This document shows positions 1-8,922 of a stretch of DNA of 64,000 bases, in pieces; positions within the stretch are counted from its first letter, which is position 1, and each line of letters starts with the position of its first letter. The notes beneath the pieces were generated by a model that was not told the origin of the DNA, did no database searches, and saw only the letters and a program-made list of their open reading frames with translations. The DNA comes from Propionibacteriaceae bacterium. Its GTDB lineage: Bacteria; Actinomycetota; Actinomycetes; Propionibacteriales; Propionibacteriaceae. Position numbers and translations under genes: made by a program. Location: positions 1 through 64,000 of the forward strand of contig JAPUEL010000042.1 of the NCBI GenBank assembly GCA_027492545.1. Direction: 5' to 3'.

Positions 1-129
1 CTGTGTTTCGGCAATGTGTTATATTTTCGATTTTGGCCCGTACTTGCAAACCTCACCCCCGCGTGGCGCCGGCGTGTGGGGCGCGCCCGCATCCCCGCCT
101 CGCCCCCCACCACGTTCCGACGCAGAGAA
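1..129. other. Left-edge intergenic segment, AT-rich at its outer end
   Basis: The first 50 bases are clearly richer in A and T than the rest of the window, and the remainder is GC-rich non-coding sequence up to the stop of the OsmC gene. A TATAAC box can be read on the minus strand (about 19-24). It would drive a gene lying to the left of the window, but no well-spaced -35 is visible. I see no gene here. It may hold the terminator of the OsmC gene and a leftward promoter; both are weak inferences. Confidence 0.3.
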
Positions 130-558
130 TCAGGCCTCGAAGCTGGCGTCCAGGGTGATCTCGACCCCTGCCAGGGCCTTGGACACGGGGCACTCAGCCT
201 TGGCCGTCTGGGCGATCGCGATGAACTGTTCGGCGTCGAGCCCGGGCACCCGGCCGACGACGGTGATGTGGCTGGTGGTGATGCCGGTGCCGGGCACGAA
301 CGTCACGTCGGCGCGGGTATCCAGGGATGCCGGGGGCGTGCCGTTCTTGGCCAGCATGTTGGACAGCGCCATGGAGAAGCAGGTGGCGTGGGCCGCGGCG
401 ATGAGCTCCTCAGGGTTCGTGGTCCCGGGGCCTGACTCGGCGCGAGCGGCCCAGGCCACGTCGAACGACGCCACGCCGGAGGTCACGAGCTCCACCCGTC
501 CGGAGCCCTCCATGAGGCTGCCTTCCCAGTGGGCCTGCGCGGTGTTGACTGATGCCAT
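130..558 (-). CDS. OsmC/Ohr-family peroxiredoxin-like protein
   Basis: 142 residues, normal for the family. OsmC/Ohr proteins are cytosolic thiol peroxidases that reduce organic hydroperoxides with a pair of cysteines. Both are visible: Cys60 in NPEELIAAAHATCFSMAL and Cys123 in ECPVSKAL. The ECPVSKAL ending is typical of the OsmC subgroup rather than Ohr. The ATG start is supported by an AAGGAG ribosome site about 7 bases upstream. The gene stands alone, downstream of der and separated from it by 85 bases, so it is probably its own unit. The electron donor cannot be told from sequence. Confidence 0.9.
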   Translation of the reverse strand: MASVNTAQAHWEGSLMEGSGRVELVTSGVASFDVAWAARAESGPGTTNPEELIAAAHATCFSMALSNMLAKNGTPPASLDTRADVTFVPGTGITTSHITVVGRVPGLDAEQFIAIAQTAKAECPVSKALAGVEITLDASFEA

Positions 559-643
559 CGTTGGGTCTCCTTATCGTCAGCCCCTGGGGGGCCTGTCGTA
601 CTTCGGAGTTCCACCCAACCACAACCCCGCGCCGTGGGGAAGG

Positions 644-1975
644 TCAGGCGCGATCCTTGCGCTTCTCCCGAGCCCTGATCTCGACGTGGACCGGGGAGCC
701 GACGAAGCCGAAGTCCTCGCGCAGTCGTCGCTCGATGAAGCGCTTGTACGGTTCGTCCATGAGCCCGCTGGTGAACAGCGCGAACGTGGGTGGGGAGGTG
801 TGGGCCTGGGTGCCGAACAGGATTCGGGGCTGCTTGCCTCCCCGGACGGGGTGGGGGTGCGCAGCCGCGAGGCGCCCGAGGAAGGCGTTGAGCTTACCCG
901 TGGAGATCCGGGTCTCCCAGCCCGCCGCAGCAGCCTCGATGGCCTTGCTCAGCTTGTCGACGTTGCGGCCCGTCAGCGCCGAGATGTTGACGGTGGGAGC
1001 CCAGCGCCACCCGGTCAGGTCCCGCTCGATCTCTCGCTCGAGGTACTTGCGGCGCTCCTCGTCGGTCAGGTCCCACTTGTTGAAGGCGATCACCATGGCG
1101 CGGCCCGCCTCCTCGATGGAGTTGAGGATGCGCAGGTCCTGGTCCGTCAGCGGCTCAGAGGCGTCGATCACCATGATGCACACCTCGGCCCGCTCGATGG
1201 CGGCCTGGGTGCGGAGGCTGGCGTAGTACTCGTGGCCGCTGGCCTCCTTGACGCGGCGCCGGATGCCGGCCGTGTCGATCAGCCGGTACACCTGGCCGCC
1301 CACCTCGACGATCTCGTCGACGGGGTCCACCGTGGTGCCGGAGACGTCGGAGACCACGACCCGCTGCTGGTCGGCCAGCTTGTTGAGCAGCGACGACTTG
1401 CCGACGTTGGGTTTGCCGACGATGGCCACGCGGCGGGGGCCGGCCTCCTCGACGTCCTTCTCGCGGGGCGCCTCTGGGAGGGCGTCCAGCAGCGCATCGA
1501 GCAGGTCCCCGGAGCCGCGGCCGTGCATGGCCGAGACCGGATACGGCTCCCCCAGCCCGAGGTTCCACATCGAGGCCGCCATCACCTCGTGGCGCTGGTC
1601 GTCCACCTTGTTGGCGGCCAGCACCACCGGCTTCTGCGAGCGGCGGAGCACGCGCACCACAGCCTCGTCCTCGTCGAGGGTGCCGACGGTGGCGTCCACG
1701 ACGAACAGCACCGCGTCAGCCATGGAGATGGCCAACTCGGCCTGCTCGGCGATCTGGGCGGACATCCCCCGGGCGTCCGACATCCAGCCGCCGGTGTCCA
1801 CGAGGACGAACTCGCGACCGTTCCAGTTCGCGTCGTAGGAGACCCTGTCCCGGGTCACGCCCGGCTGGTCCTGCACCACCGCCTCCCGGCGGCCCAGAAT
1901 GCGGTTGACCAGCGTCGACTTGCCGACATTGGGCCGTCCGACGACGGCGACGATCGGCTTGCGAAGCTCGCTCAC
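644..1975 (-). CDS. der: Ribosome biogenesis GTPase Der (EngA)
   Basis: 443 residues. Der is a tandem GTPase needed for assembly of the 50S ribosomal subunit. Both G domains are intact: GRPNVGKST (13-21), DTGGW (60-64) and NKVD (122-125) in the first; GKPNVGKSS (187-195), DTAG and NKWD (299-302) in the second. A basic C-terminal KH-like region ends [10 protein letters not shown]. The start is GTG, with GAGGAG five bases upstream. It follows cmk by 33 bases, the usual actinobacterial cmk-der pair. A TAGGAT box overlapping the cmk stop may give it an extra promoter. Confidence 0.96.
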   Translation of the reverse strand: MSELRKPIVAVVGRPNVGKSTLVNRILGRREAVVQDQPGVTRDRVSYDANWNGREFVLVDTGGWMSDARGMSAQIAEQAELAISMADAVLFVVDATVGTLDEDEAVVRVLRRSQKPVVLAANKVDDQRHEVMAASMWNLGLGEPYPVSAMHGRGSGDLLDALLDALPEAPREKDVEEAGPRRVAIVGKPNVGKSSLLNKLADQQRVVVSDVSGTTVDPVDEIVEVGGQVYRLIDTAGIRRRVKEASGHEYYASLRTQAAIERAEVCIMVIDASEPLTDQDLRILNSIEEAGRAMVIAFNKWDLTDEERRKYLEREIERDLTGWRWAPTVNISALTGRNVDKLSKAIEAAAAGWETRISTGKLNAFLGRLAAAHPHPVRGGKQPRILFGTQAHTSPPTFALFTSGLMDEPYKRFIERRLREDFGFVGSPVHVEIRAREKRKDRA

Positions 1976-2005
1976 TGTGGCTCCTCGGGTTTGTGCGGAC
2001 TCCCC

Positions 2006-2011
2006 ATCCTA
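2006..2011 (-). promoter_or_regulatory. Possible internal -10 box of der
   Basis: TAGGAT on the minus strand, about 30 bases before the der start. Its TAG is also the cmk stop codon, so the match could be chance. No clear -35 is seen. Confidence 0.25.
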
Positions 2012-2665
2012 CTGGCGAGCGACAAGCGCGACGATTCGCGCAACCACCTCGTCAGGGCTGAGCCACGTCGAGTCGATCACCACGACCCCCTCGGCGGCGT
2101 CGGTGAAGTTCGACACAGTCGAGTCGTCGCGGTCACGGCGCAGGACCTGATCGGTCACCTCCGCCGCACTGGCCTGCCCCGCCACCTCGGCGGCCCGGCG
2201 GGCGACCCGCGCCTCAGGGTCGGCCACCAGCAGCACGCGCACATCGGCGTCCGGGGCCACGACCGTGGTGATGTCGCGGCCCTCCACCACTATCCGGCGG
2301 CCGTGCTCGTCGATGATCCTGCGCATCATCGCCGTCAGGAGGCGCCGGACCTCGATGTTGGTGGCGATCTGCGAGACGGCCGCGGAGATGCGCGGCTCGC
2401 GGATCTCGTCGGTCACGTCCGTGCCGTTGATCCGGAAGCGCGGCGCATCGGGCGAGGTCTGCACCACCAGGTCGCACTCGGCCACCAGTGCTGAGACATC
2501 ATCAGCCGACGCGCCCGCCGGGAACCGGCGCAGGTACTCGGTGGTCGCGGCCCGGTACATGGCGCCTGTGTCCAGGTAGCCAAGGCCGAGCCGGCCCGCG
2601 AGGAGCTTCGCAGTGGTGGACTTGCCCGACCCGCTCGGCCCGTCGATCGCGATCAGCAGCGTCAT
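2009..2665 (-). CDS. cmk: Cytidylate kinase
   Basis: 218 residues. Phosphorylates CMP and dCMP with ATP in pyrimidine salvage and CTP supply. The P-loop GPSGSGKST is at residues 9-17, followed by LDTGAMYRA and the VEGRDITTVV segment characteristic of bacterial Cmk. An open frame continues upstream, but the start chosen here is the ATG that overlaps the tyrA stop by four bases (ATGA). It gives the standard N-terminus MTLLIAIDGPSGSGKST. It sits between tyrA and der in one unit. Confidence 0.96.
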   Translation of the reverse strand: MTLLIAIDGPSGSGKSTTAKLLAGRLGLGYLDTGAMYRAATTEYLRRFPAGASADDVSALVAECDLVVQTSPDAPRFRINGTDVTDEIREPRISAAVSQIATNIEVRRLLTAMMRRIIDEHGRRIVVEGRDITTVVAPDADVRVLLVADPEARVARRAAEVAGQASAAEVTDQVLRRDRDDSTVSNFTDAAEGVVVIDSTWLSPDEVVARIVALVARQ

Positions 2666-3735
2666 GAGTCGCTCCCCCTCCCGGCCCAGCCGGTCCATCC
2701 GCGGGCCACGATGTTGGCCCGCAACTGCTCGGCCACGTCCCGCTCGACCGCGATGGACAGGTAGCCCACCTCGCGGACCGGGTCGTGGGTGAGTTCGAAG
2801 TCCTCGACGTTGAACCCGGCCTCGCCGATGTCGGTGAAGAGGCGCCCCAGTGCGCGCGGCTCGTCCGGGATCTCGACGGTGACCTGCACGGTGTCCAGCG
2901 GGTCGTGGCCGTGCTTGCCCACCAGGGAATGCGCCCCGGCCTGCCCCATCGCCAGGAACCGCTCCAGCTCCTCGGGCCGGTCCAGCACCCCGATGAGGTG
3001 GCTGAGATCCTCGGCGACCTCGCTGAGCTCGTGCCGTACGGCGTCGGCGTTGGCGGTGAGGATCTGCCGCCAGAGCCCGGGGTCCGACCCCGCGATGCGG
3101 GTGACGTCGCGGATGCCCTGGCCGGCCAGCCTCAGGTTGGCGGTGGGCACCTCGCGGAGGTGGGACGCGGTGAGGATGCTCATGAGGTGCGGCAGGTGGC
3201 TCACCTGGGCCACGGCCTCGTCGTGCTCCTGAGGCGGCATCGTCACCACGCGGGCGCCGACGTCGCGGGCGAGCTGCTCCACGGTGGCCACGTCCTCGGC
3301 GGTGTTGCCGCTCACCGGGGTCACCACCCATGTGCGGTCCTTGAACAGATCGCCCGAGGCGGTCAGCGGGCCGGTGAACTGGGAGCCGGCCATCGGGTGC
3401 GAGCCCACGTATCGACGGTGTTCGGGGGCCAGCGCGGAGACGGCAGCCAAGATGGGCGCCTTGACGGACCCGACGTCGGTGATCACGGCCCCGGGGAACT
3501 TGCCCAGCACCTCCGCCACCAGGTCGGGGATGACGCCCGGAGGGGTGGCCACCACCACGACATCGGGGTCGTCCGTGTCCTCATCGCTGATGCGTCCCGC
3601 TCCGAGACCCGCGGCCACCAGCGAGTGCGAGGGCACGATGTCCCACAGCATCACGTCGTAGCCGGCCCGGGTGAGCGCGAGCCCGAGGGAGGAGCCCACC
3701 AGCCCAGCGCCCAGGATCAGCACCCGCCGGGTCAT
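2662..3735 (-). CDS. tyrA: Prephenate dehydrogenase with C-terminal ACT domain
   Basis: 357 residues. Converts prephenate to 4-hydroxyphenylpyruvate with NAD(P)+ in tyrosine synthesis. The N-terminal Rossmann motif GAGLVGSSLG is at 9-18. SHPMAGSQFTG and the helical dimer domain follow. The last ~70 residues (VTVEIPDEPRALGRLFTDIG onward) look like an ACT domain, which in this family usually carries feedback inhibition by tyrosine. Its stop overlaps the cmk start, so it is translationally coupled to cmk. 84 bases separate it from trmI upstream; I see no confident promoter there. Arogenate as an alternative substrate cannot be excluded. Confidence 0.93.
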   Translation of the reverse strand: MTRRVLILGAGLVGSSLGLALTRAGYDVMLWDIVPSHSLVAAGLGAGRISDEDTDDPDVVVVATPPGVIPDLVAEVLGKFPGAVITDVGSVKAPILAAVSALAPEHRRYVGSHPMAGSQFTGPLTASGDLFKDRTWVVTPVSGNTAEDVATVEQLARDVGARVVTMPPQEHDEAVAQVSHLPHLMSILTASHLREVPTANLRLAGQGIRDVTRIAGSDPGLWRQILTANADAVRHELSEVAEDLSHLIGVLDRPEELERFLAMGQAGAHSLVGKHGHDPLDTVQVTVEIPDEPRALGRLFTDIGEAGFNVEDFELTHDPVREVGYLSIAVERDVAEQLRANIVARGWTGWAGRGSDS

Positions 3736-3819
3736 GCGCCGCGCCCGTCCCGCAGGCCGGTCAGCTCTGTCGAGGCCGGACCACCGCCGGCTTCACCTCG
3801 TCCGCCGTCGGCCAGGTAC

Positions 3820-4746
3820 TCACTCGCCGGCACTGCCCGCCTCCCGTCCGCCGAGCTCGGCAGGGATGTTCGCGGGACGCGGGCCCTGGTAGTCGGGCCC
3901 GTACGCGCCGGGGGCGGGACGACGCTTGCGCATCGGGGCCGCGACACCGGGGGCCAGGCGCCGGGAGGTGATGAGGAACCCGGTGTGTCCGGAGGTGCCG
4001 TGACCGGGCCGGATGGCCAGGCCCTCGGCGTGCCAGTCCCGCACGGTGGTCTCGGTGGCGTGCGGCTCCGTGAAACCGCCGTGCGCCCGGAACGTGTCCG
4101 CGACCTTCCCCAGCTGCGTGGCGGTGGCGACGTAGCAGGTGAGCACCCCGCCGGCGACGAGCCGCTCCCCCACCGCGTCGATGCACTCCCAGGGTGCCAG
4201 CATGTCCAGGATGGCGCGGTCGATCGGATCGTCGGTGATCGCCTCCACGAGATCCCCGACGGTGAGCGTCCAGGCCGGGTGGGGCCCGCCGAGGAAGGTC
4301 TCAACGTTGCCGCGGGCCACGTCGGCGAACTGTTGCCGGCGCTCGTAGGAGTGCAGGCTGCCGTCGGGACCGATCGCCCGCAGCAGCGCCAGCGACAGAG
4401 CTCCGGAGCCGACGCCCGCCTCCAGCACCCGCGCGCCAGGGTAGATGTCGGTCCACATCAGGATCTGGGCCGCGTCCTTGGGGTAGATGACGGCGGCGTC
4501 GCGAGGCATGGAGACCATGAACTCGCTCATCAGTGGGCGGAACGCCAGGTACTGCATGCCCCCGACGGAGGTCACGGTCACGCCCTCGGGGCCCCCGATC
4601 AGGTCGTCGTGGCTGACCGCACCCTTGGTCGTGTGCCACGTCGCGCCCTCCCGCAGCACGATGGACTTGCGACGCCCCTTGCTGTCGGTGAGCGTGACGC
4701 GGTCACCGGGTTGGAGCAGGCCGGTCTTGACGCCGGAGAGGTTCAT
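3820..4746 (-). CDS. trmI: tRNA (adenine-58-N1)-methyltransferase
   Basis: 308 residues. SAM-dependent methylation of A58 in the T-loop of tRNA. The SAM-binding motif is VLEAGVGSGALSLALLRAIG in mid-protein, with the family motifs around DMLAPWECIDAVG and LTCYVATATQL. The start chosen is the ATG overlapping the HAD gene stop by four bases (N-terminus MNLSGVKTGLL), not a codon eight residues upstream. In mycobacteria this gene lies near the proteasome ATPase gene; here it is followed by tyrA instead. The C-terminal ~35 residues are proline- and arginine-rich and probably disordered. Confidence 0.92.
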   Translation of the reverse strand: MNLSGVKTGLLQPGDRVTLTDSKGRRKSIVLREGATWHTTKGAVSHDDLIGGPEGVTVTSVGGMQYLAFRPLMSEFMVSMPRDAAVIYPKDAAQILMWTDIYPGARVLEAGVGSGALSLALLRAIGPDGSLHSYERRQQFADVARGNVETFLGGPHPAWTLTVGDLVEAITDDPIDRAILDMLAPWECIDAVGERLVAGGVLTCYVATATQLGKVADTFRAHGGFTEPHATETTVRDWHAEGLAIRPGHGTSGHTGFLITSRRLAPGVAAPMRKRRPAPGAYGPDYQGPRPANIPAELGGREAGSAGE

Positions 4747-5417
4747 GCGTGTTCCTTCAGTTCGCGCCACACCTGGGCCAGCTCGGCCCAGGTCGAGGTG
4801 GAGAGCCCGGTGGCGGAGACATGCATCCGGGGATGCGGCGCCAACTCCACCATGGACGGCACCGCGTACACCACTGCCCCGGCCGCGAGCGCCGCGGTGG
4901 TGCCGGGCACCGAATCCTCCAGCGCGACGGCGTCGCGCGCGTCCACCCCCAGGCGGGACGCGGCGGTGAGATAGCCCTCGGGGTGCGGCTTGGCCTGCGC
5001 CACCTCGTCGACGGTGACGATGACGTCCAGGTTCGCGGGAAGCCGCTCACGGGCGGCGTCGAGAATGATCCGGTCGCTGGCCGTGACGATGGCGCAGGGC
5101 ACGTCGGCGTCAGCCAGCTCCGACATCAGCTCCCGCGCGCCCGGCAGCCATGGAAGATCAGTGGCGCGGATCTGATCGGCGATGCGGTCGTGCAGCTCCC
5201 GCCACACCCACGCCGCACGCTCGGGGATTCCCATGTCGTGGGCCATCATCTGGGCCGTGATCAGCGCGTGCTGACCGTGACAGGCGATCATCTTCTCCTC
5301 GCCCCAGTGCACGCCGTAGTCGGCGAGCATCTCGCGCTCGGTGGCGGCCCACATCGGCTCGGTGTCCACCAGCGTCCCGTCGAAGTCCCACAGGACCGCA
5401 CTGGGCTCAGCCCGCAT
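4743..5417 (-). CDS. HAD-family hydrolase (beta-phosphoglucomutase/phosphatase-like)
   Basis: 224 residues. HAD subfamily IA with motif I DFDGTLVDTE (nucleophile Asp11, acid/base Asp13), motif II around IVTASD, a lysine in AQAKPHPEGYL and the acidic motif VALEDSVPGTTAA. This architecture fits small-molecule phosphatases or phosphoglucomutases; the substrate cannot be named. Its start overlaps the metH stop by 11 bases and its stop overlaps trmI by four, so it is made from the metH transcript. A HAD gene directly after metH is common in actinobacteria. Confidence 0.87.
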   Translation of the reverse strand: MRAEPSAVLWDFDGTLVDTEPMWAATEREMLADYGVHWGEEKMIACHGQHALITAQMMAHDMGIPERAAWVWRELHDRIADQIRATDLPWLPGARELMSELADADVPCAIVTASDRIILDAARERLPANLDVIVTVDEVAQAKPHPEGYLTAASRLGVDARDAVALEDSVPGTTAALAAGAVVYAVPSMVELAPHPRMHVSATGLSTSTWAELAQVWRELKEHA

Positions 5418-8400
5418 TGAAGTACTTCGCCTCAGGGTGGTGGACGACGATGGCGTCCGTGGACTGCTCCGGGTGCAGCTGCAGCTCCTCGCTCAGCTCC
5501 ACGCCGATCCTCGACGGGTCCAACAGCTCCACCAGCTTGGCCCGGTCCTCGAGGTCCGGGCACGCGGGGTAGCCGAACGAGTACCGCGACCCGCGGTAGG
5601 CCTGATCCCGGATGGCGGCGTTGATGTCTGGGTTGATCCCGAACCCGAGCTCCTCTCGGATCCGGCTGTGCCACAGCTCGGCGAGGGCCTCGGTGAGTTG
5701 GACGGAGAGCCCGTGCAGCTCCAGGTAGTCGCGGTACGAGTTGGCCTCGAAGATCCGCTGGGTGGCCTGGGCCACCTCCTTGCCCATGGTGACCAGCTGC
5801 ATGGCGAGCACGTCAGGGCCATGGGCCGCGGCCTCCTCCTCGTCGCGGAAGAAGTCGGCGAGACAGAGCCGCTTGTCGCGGCGCTGACGCGGGAACGTGA
5901 ACCGGGCCACCTCGCGCGACGGATCATCGGGGGCCCCGACGATGAGGGTCTCGCCGGCCGAGTGCACCGGGAAGTAGCCGTAGACCACGCCGAAGTTCGC
6001 CAGGTTGTCGGTCTTGATCCGGTCCATCCACATCCGCAGCCGCGGCATGGCCTCGCTCTCGACGAGTTCCTCGTAGGAGGCGCCTCCGCGCAGCGGCTTG
6101 AGGCCCCACTGCCCGAGGAACGTGGCCCGATGGTCCAGCCACGCCGCCACGTCCGCCAGGGGGATGCCCTTGACCACGCGGCTGCCCCAGAAGGGGGGCG
6201 CGGGCACGTCGACCCCGCGCGCCACGTCCGAGCGGACGCCGAGCTCCGGCTCCACGACCTCGACCAGGGAGGTCTTGGCGTAGCGACGCTTGCGAGGCTC
6301 GGGGAGCGCGGCCCCGGGAAGCCCCTGCTTGACGGCCATGACCGCATCCATCAGCGCGAGGCCCTCGAAGGCGTCCTTGGCGTAGCGCACCTCCCCCTCG
6401 AACATATCGCCGAGATCGTGCTCGACGAAGGTGCGGGTGAGCGCCGCCCCGCCCAGCAGCACGGGGTACTTCTCGGCGAGTCCGAGCCGGTTCAGCTCGG
6501 CGAGGTTGTCCTTCATCACGAGGGTGGACTTCACGAGTAGCCCGGACATGCCGATGGCGTCGGCCCCGTGCTGTTCGGCGGCGTCGATGATGGCCTGGAT
6601 GGGCTGCTTGATGCCGATGTTGATGACCGTGTAGCCGTTGTTGCTGACGATGATGTCGACGAGGTTCTTGCCGATGTCGTGCACGTCGCCGCGGACGGTG
6701 GCCAGCACCAGCGTGCCCTTGCCCGCGTCGCTCTCCGCCTTCTCCATGTGAGGCTCGAGGTTGGCCACCGCCTGCTTCATCACCTCGGCGGACTGCAGCA
6801 CGAAGGGCAACTGCATCTGCCCGGAGCCGAACAGCTCTCCGACGACCTTCATGCCGGCGAGGAGGTCCTCATTGATGATGTCGAGCGCCGGCTTGCCCTG
6901 CAGAGCCTCGTCAAGGTCCGCGGCCAGGCCCTTGCCCTCGCCGTCGATGATGCGGCGCTGCAACCGCTCGGCGAGCGGCAGCGCGGCCAGCTCGGCCGCG
7001 CGCGAGGCGCGGACTGAGGCCGCGGTGACGCCCTCGAACAGCTCCAGGTAGGTCGTCAGCGGGTCGTAGTCGCCGTCGCGGCGGTCGTAGACCAGGTCCA
7101 GCGCCACCCGGCGCTGCTCCTCCGGGATGCGGTCCATCGGGATGATCTTGGCGCTGTGGACGATGGCCGAGTCCAGGCCAGCGGCGACGCACTCGTGCAG
7201 GAACACCGAGTTCAGGACCATCCGCGCGGCCGGGTTGAGCCCGAAGGACACGTTCGAGACCCCGAGCGTGGTGCGCACCCCCGGATAGCGGGCCTTGAGT
7301 TGGCGGATGGCCTCGATGGTCTCGATGCCGTCTCGGCGCGTCTCCTCCTGGCCGGTGGCGATGGGGAAGGTCAGGCAGTCCACCAGGATGTCGCCGACGT
7401 TCATGCCCCAGTTCCCGACGAGGTCGTCGATCAGCCGCGACGCCACCCGCACCTTCCACTCGGCGGTCCGGGCCTGGCCCTCCTCGTCGATGGTGAGGGC
7501 CACCACGGCCGCGCCGTGCTCACGCACCATCGGCATGATGCGCCCGAAGCGCGAGTCCGGACCGTCGCCGTCCTCGTAGTTGACCGAGTTGATGATGCTG
7601 CGGCCCGCCAGCCGCTCCAGGCCAGCCTGGAGCACGGGCGGTTCGGTGGAGTCCAGCACGACCGGCAGCGTCACCGAGGTGGACAACCGGGACGCCAACA
7701 CCGCCATGTCGGCGGCGCCGTCCCGGCCGACGTAGTCCACGCACAGGTCCAGCACGTGTGCGCCGTCGCGGGCCTGGGCCTTGGCGATGTCCACGCACTC
7801 GTCCCAGTTCTCGGCGAGCATCGCCTCGCGGAAGGCCTTGGAGCCGTTGGCGTTGGTGCGTTCCCCGATGTTGAGGTGGCTGGCGTCCTGCGCGAAGGGC
7901 ACCTCGATGTACAGCGACGACGCGGACCGCTCCGACTCGGGACTGCGCTTCATCACCTCGCGCCCCGCGTAGCGCTCAGCCAGCAGCCGGATGTGCTCCG
8001 GGGTGGTGCCACAGCAACCACCGATGACGGCCAGGCCGTACTCCTCCACGTAGCCGCCAAGTGCGTCGGCGAGGCCTTCGGGGCCCAGGGGGTAGCGGGC
8101 GCCGTCGGCGGTGAGTTCCGGCAGGCCGGCGTTGGGCATGGCGCCGATGGCCACGCCGGCGCGCCGCGACAGGTGCCGCAGGTGCTCACTCATCTCTGCG
8201 GGCCCGGTGGCGCAGTTGAGGCCGATGCAGTCGACGCCCAGCGCCTCGAGCGTGGTGAGCGCGGCGCCGATCTCCGAGCCGAGGAGCATCGTGCCTGTCG
8301 TCTCCACCGTGACGTTGACCAGGATGGGCAGCTCGACGCCCATCCGGTCGCGGGCGCGCTTCGCGGCGATCACGGCGGCCTTCGCCTGGAGCAGGTCCTG

Positions 8401-8886
8401 GCAGGTCTCGATCTGGACGCCGTCGATGCCGCCGCGGATCATGGCCTCGACCTGCCGCTGGTAGGCGTCGCGGATCTCGGCGAACGCGATGTGCCCGAGC
8501 GTGGGCAGCTTGGTGCCGGGGCCCATGGACCCCAGGACGAACCGGGGCCGCTCCTCGGTGCTGAACTCATCCGCCACCCCGCGGGCGATCCGGGCGGAGG
8601 CCTCGGCGAGCTCCTCCAGCCTGTCGACGACGTCGTACTCGGCCAGCGCGGCCAGGTTGGTGCCGAACGAGTTGGTCTCCACCGCGTCGGCACCGGCCTC
8701 GAAGTAGGCCCGGTGCACCGCCGCGACGACGTCCGGCCGGGTCACGTTGAGGATCTCGTTGCAGCCCTCGAGGCCCAGGAAGTCCCCGTCCACGGACAGG
8801 TCTCCGAAGGACTGGAGCATCGTCCCCATCGCCCCGTCGGCGACGAGGACGCGACGGTTGAGCAGCTCAGACAGGGTTATCGACAC
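5407..8886 (-). CDS. metH: Cobalamin-dependent methionine synthase
   Basis: About 1159 residues. Transfers a methyl group from 5-methyl-tetrahydrofolate to homocysteine through cobalamin. Domains in order: homocysteine-binding barrel with zinc cysteines in GLNCATGP and GGCCGTTPEHIR; pterin barrel (LNIGERTNANGSKAF); cobalamin module with the lower-ligand histidine in GDVHDIGKNLVDII; and the SAM-dependent reactivation domain (RGSRYSFGYPACPDLEDR). The open frame extends to a GTG at 8892. I prefer the GTG at 8886 because a TAGCCT -10 box ends six bases before it, implying a leaderless message. The organism therefore needs cobalamin, made or imported. Confidence 0.96.
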   Translation of the reverse strand: MSITLSELLNRRVLVADGAMGTMLQSFGDLSVDGDFLGLEGCNEILNVTRPDVVAAVHRAYFEAGADAVETNSFGTNLAALAEYDVVDRLEELAEASARIARGVADEFSTEERPRFVLGSMGPGTKLPTLGHIAFAEIRDAYQRQVEAMIRGGIDGVQIETCQDLLQAKAAVIAAKRARDRMGVELPILVNVTVETTGTMLLGSEIGAALTTLEALGVDCIGLNCATGPAEMSEHLRHLSRRAGVAIGAMPNAGLPELTADGARYPLGPEGLADALGGYVEEYGLAVIGGCCGTTPEHIRLLAERYAGREVMKRSPESERSASSLYIEVPFAQDASHLNIGERTNANGSKAFREAMLAENWDECVDIAKAQARDGAHVLDLCVDYVGRDGAADMAVLASRLSTSVTLPVVLDSTEPPVLQAGLERLAGRSIINSVNYEDGDGPDSRFGRIMPMVREHGAAVVALTIDEEGQARTAEWKVRVASRLIDDLVGNWGMNVGDILVDCLTFPIATGQEETRRDGIETIEAIRQLKARYPGVRTTLGVSNVSFGLNPAARMVLNSVFLHECVAAGLDSAIVHSAKIIPMDRIPEEQRRVALDLVYDRRDGDYDPLTTYLELFEGVTAASVRASRAAELAALPLAERLQRRIIDGEGKGLAADLDEALQGKPALDIINEDLLAGMKVVGELFGSGQMQLPFVLQSAEVMKQAVANLEPHMEKAESDAGKGTLVLATVRGDVHDIGKNLVDIIVSNNGYTVINIGIKQPIQAIIDAAEQHGADAIGMSGLLVKSTLVMKDNLAELNRLGLAEKYPVLLGGAALTRTFVEHDLGDMFEGEVRYAKDAFEGLALMDAVMAVKQGLPGAALPEPRKRRYAKTSLVEVVEPELGVRSDVARGVDVPAPPFWGSRVVKGIPLADVAAWLDHRATFLGQWGLKPLRGGASYEELVESEAMPRLRMWMDRIKTDNLANFGVVYGYFPVHSAGETLIVGAPDDPSREVARFTFPRQRRDKRLCLADFFRDEEEAAAHGPDVLAMQLVTMGKEVAQATQRIFEANSYRDYLELHGLSVQLTEALAELWHSRIREELGFGINPDINAAIRDQAYRGSRYSFGYPACPDLEDRAKLVELLDPSRIGVELSEELQLHPEQSTDAIVVHHPEAKYFNAG

Positions 8887-8892
8887 CAGCAC

Positions 8893-8898
8893 AGGCTA
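8893..8898 (-). promoter_or_regulatory. -10 box of a leaderless metH promoter
   Basis: TAGCCT on the minus strand, followed by six bases and the GTG at 8886. This matches the spacing of other leaderless starts in the window. No convincing -35. Confidence 0.45.
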
Positions 8899-8910
8899 CC
8901 GGCACCACGG

Positions 8911-8916
8911 TAGGGT
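8911..8916 (+). promoter_or_regulatory. -10 box of a leaderless PAC2 promoter
   Basis: TAGGGT followed by six bases and the ATG at 8923. Transcription would start at or beside the A of the start codon, and no ribosome site is present. Confidence 0.5.
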
Positions 8917-8922
8917 GGATAA

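Noticed and set aside
14..2494. An 826-codon plus-strand open frame over OsmC, der and cmk
   Set aside because: It is the antisense shadow of three well-supported minus-strand genes in high-GC DNA; its translation has no family features.
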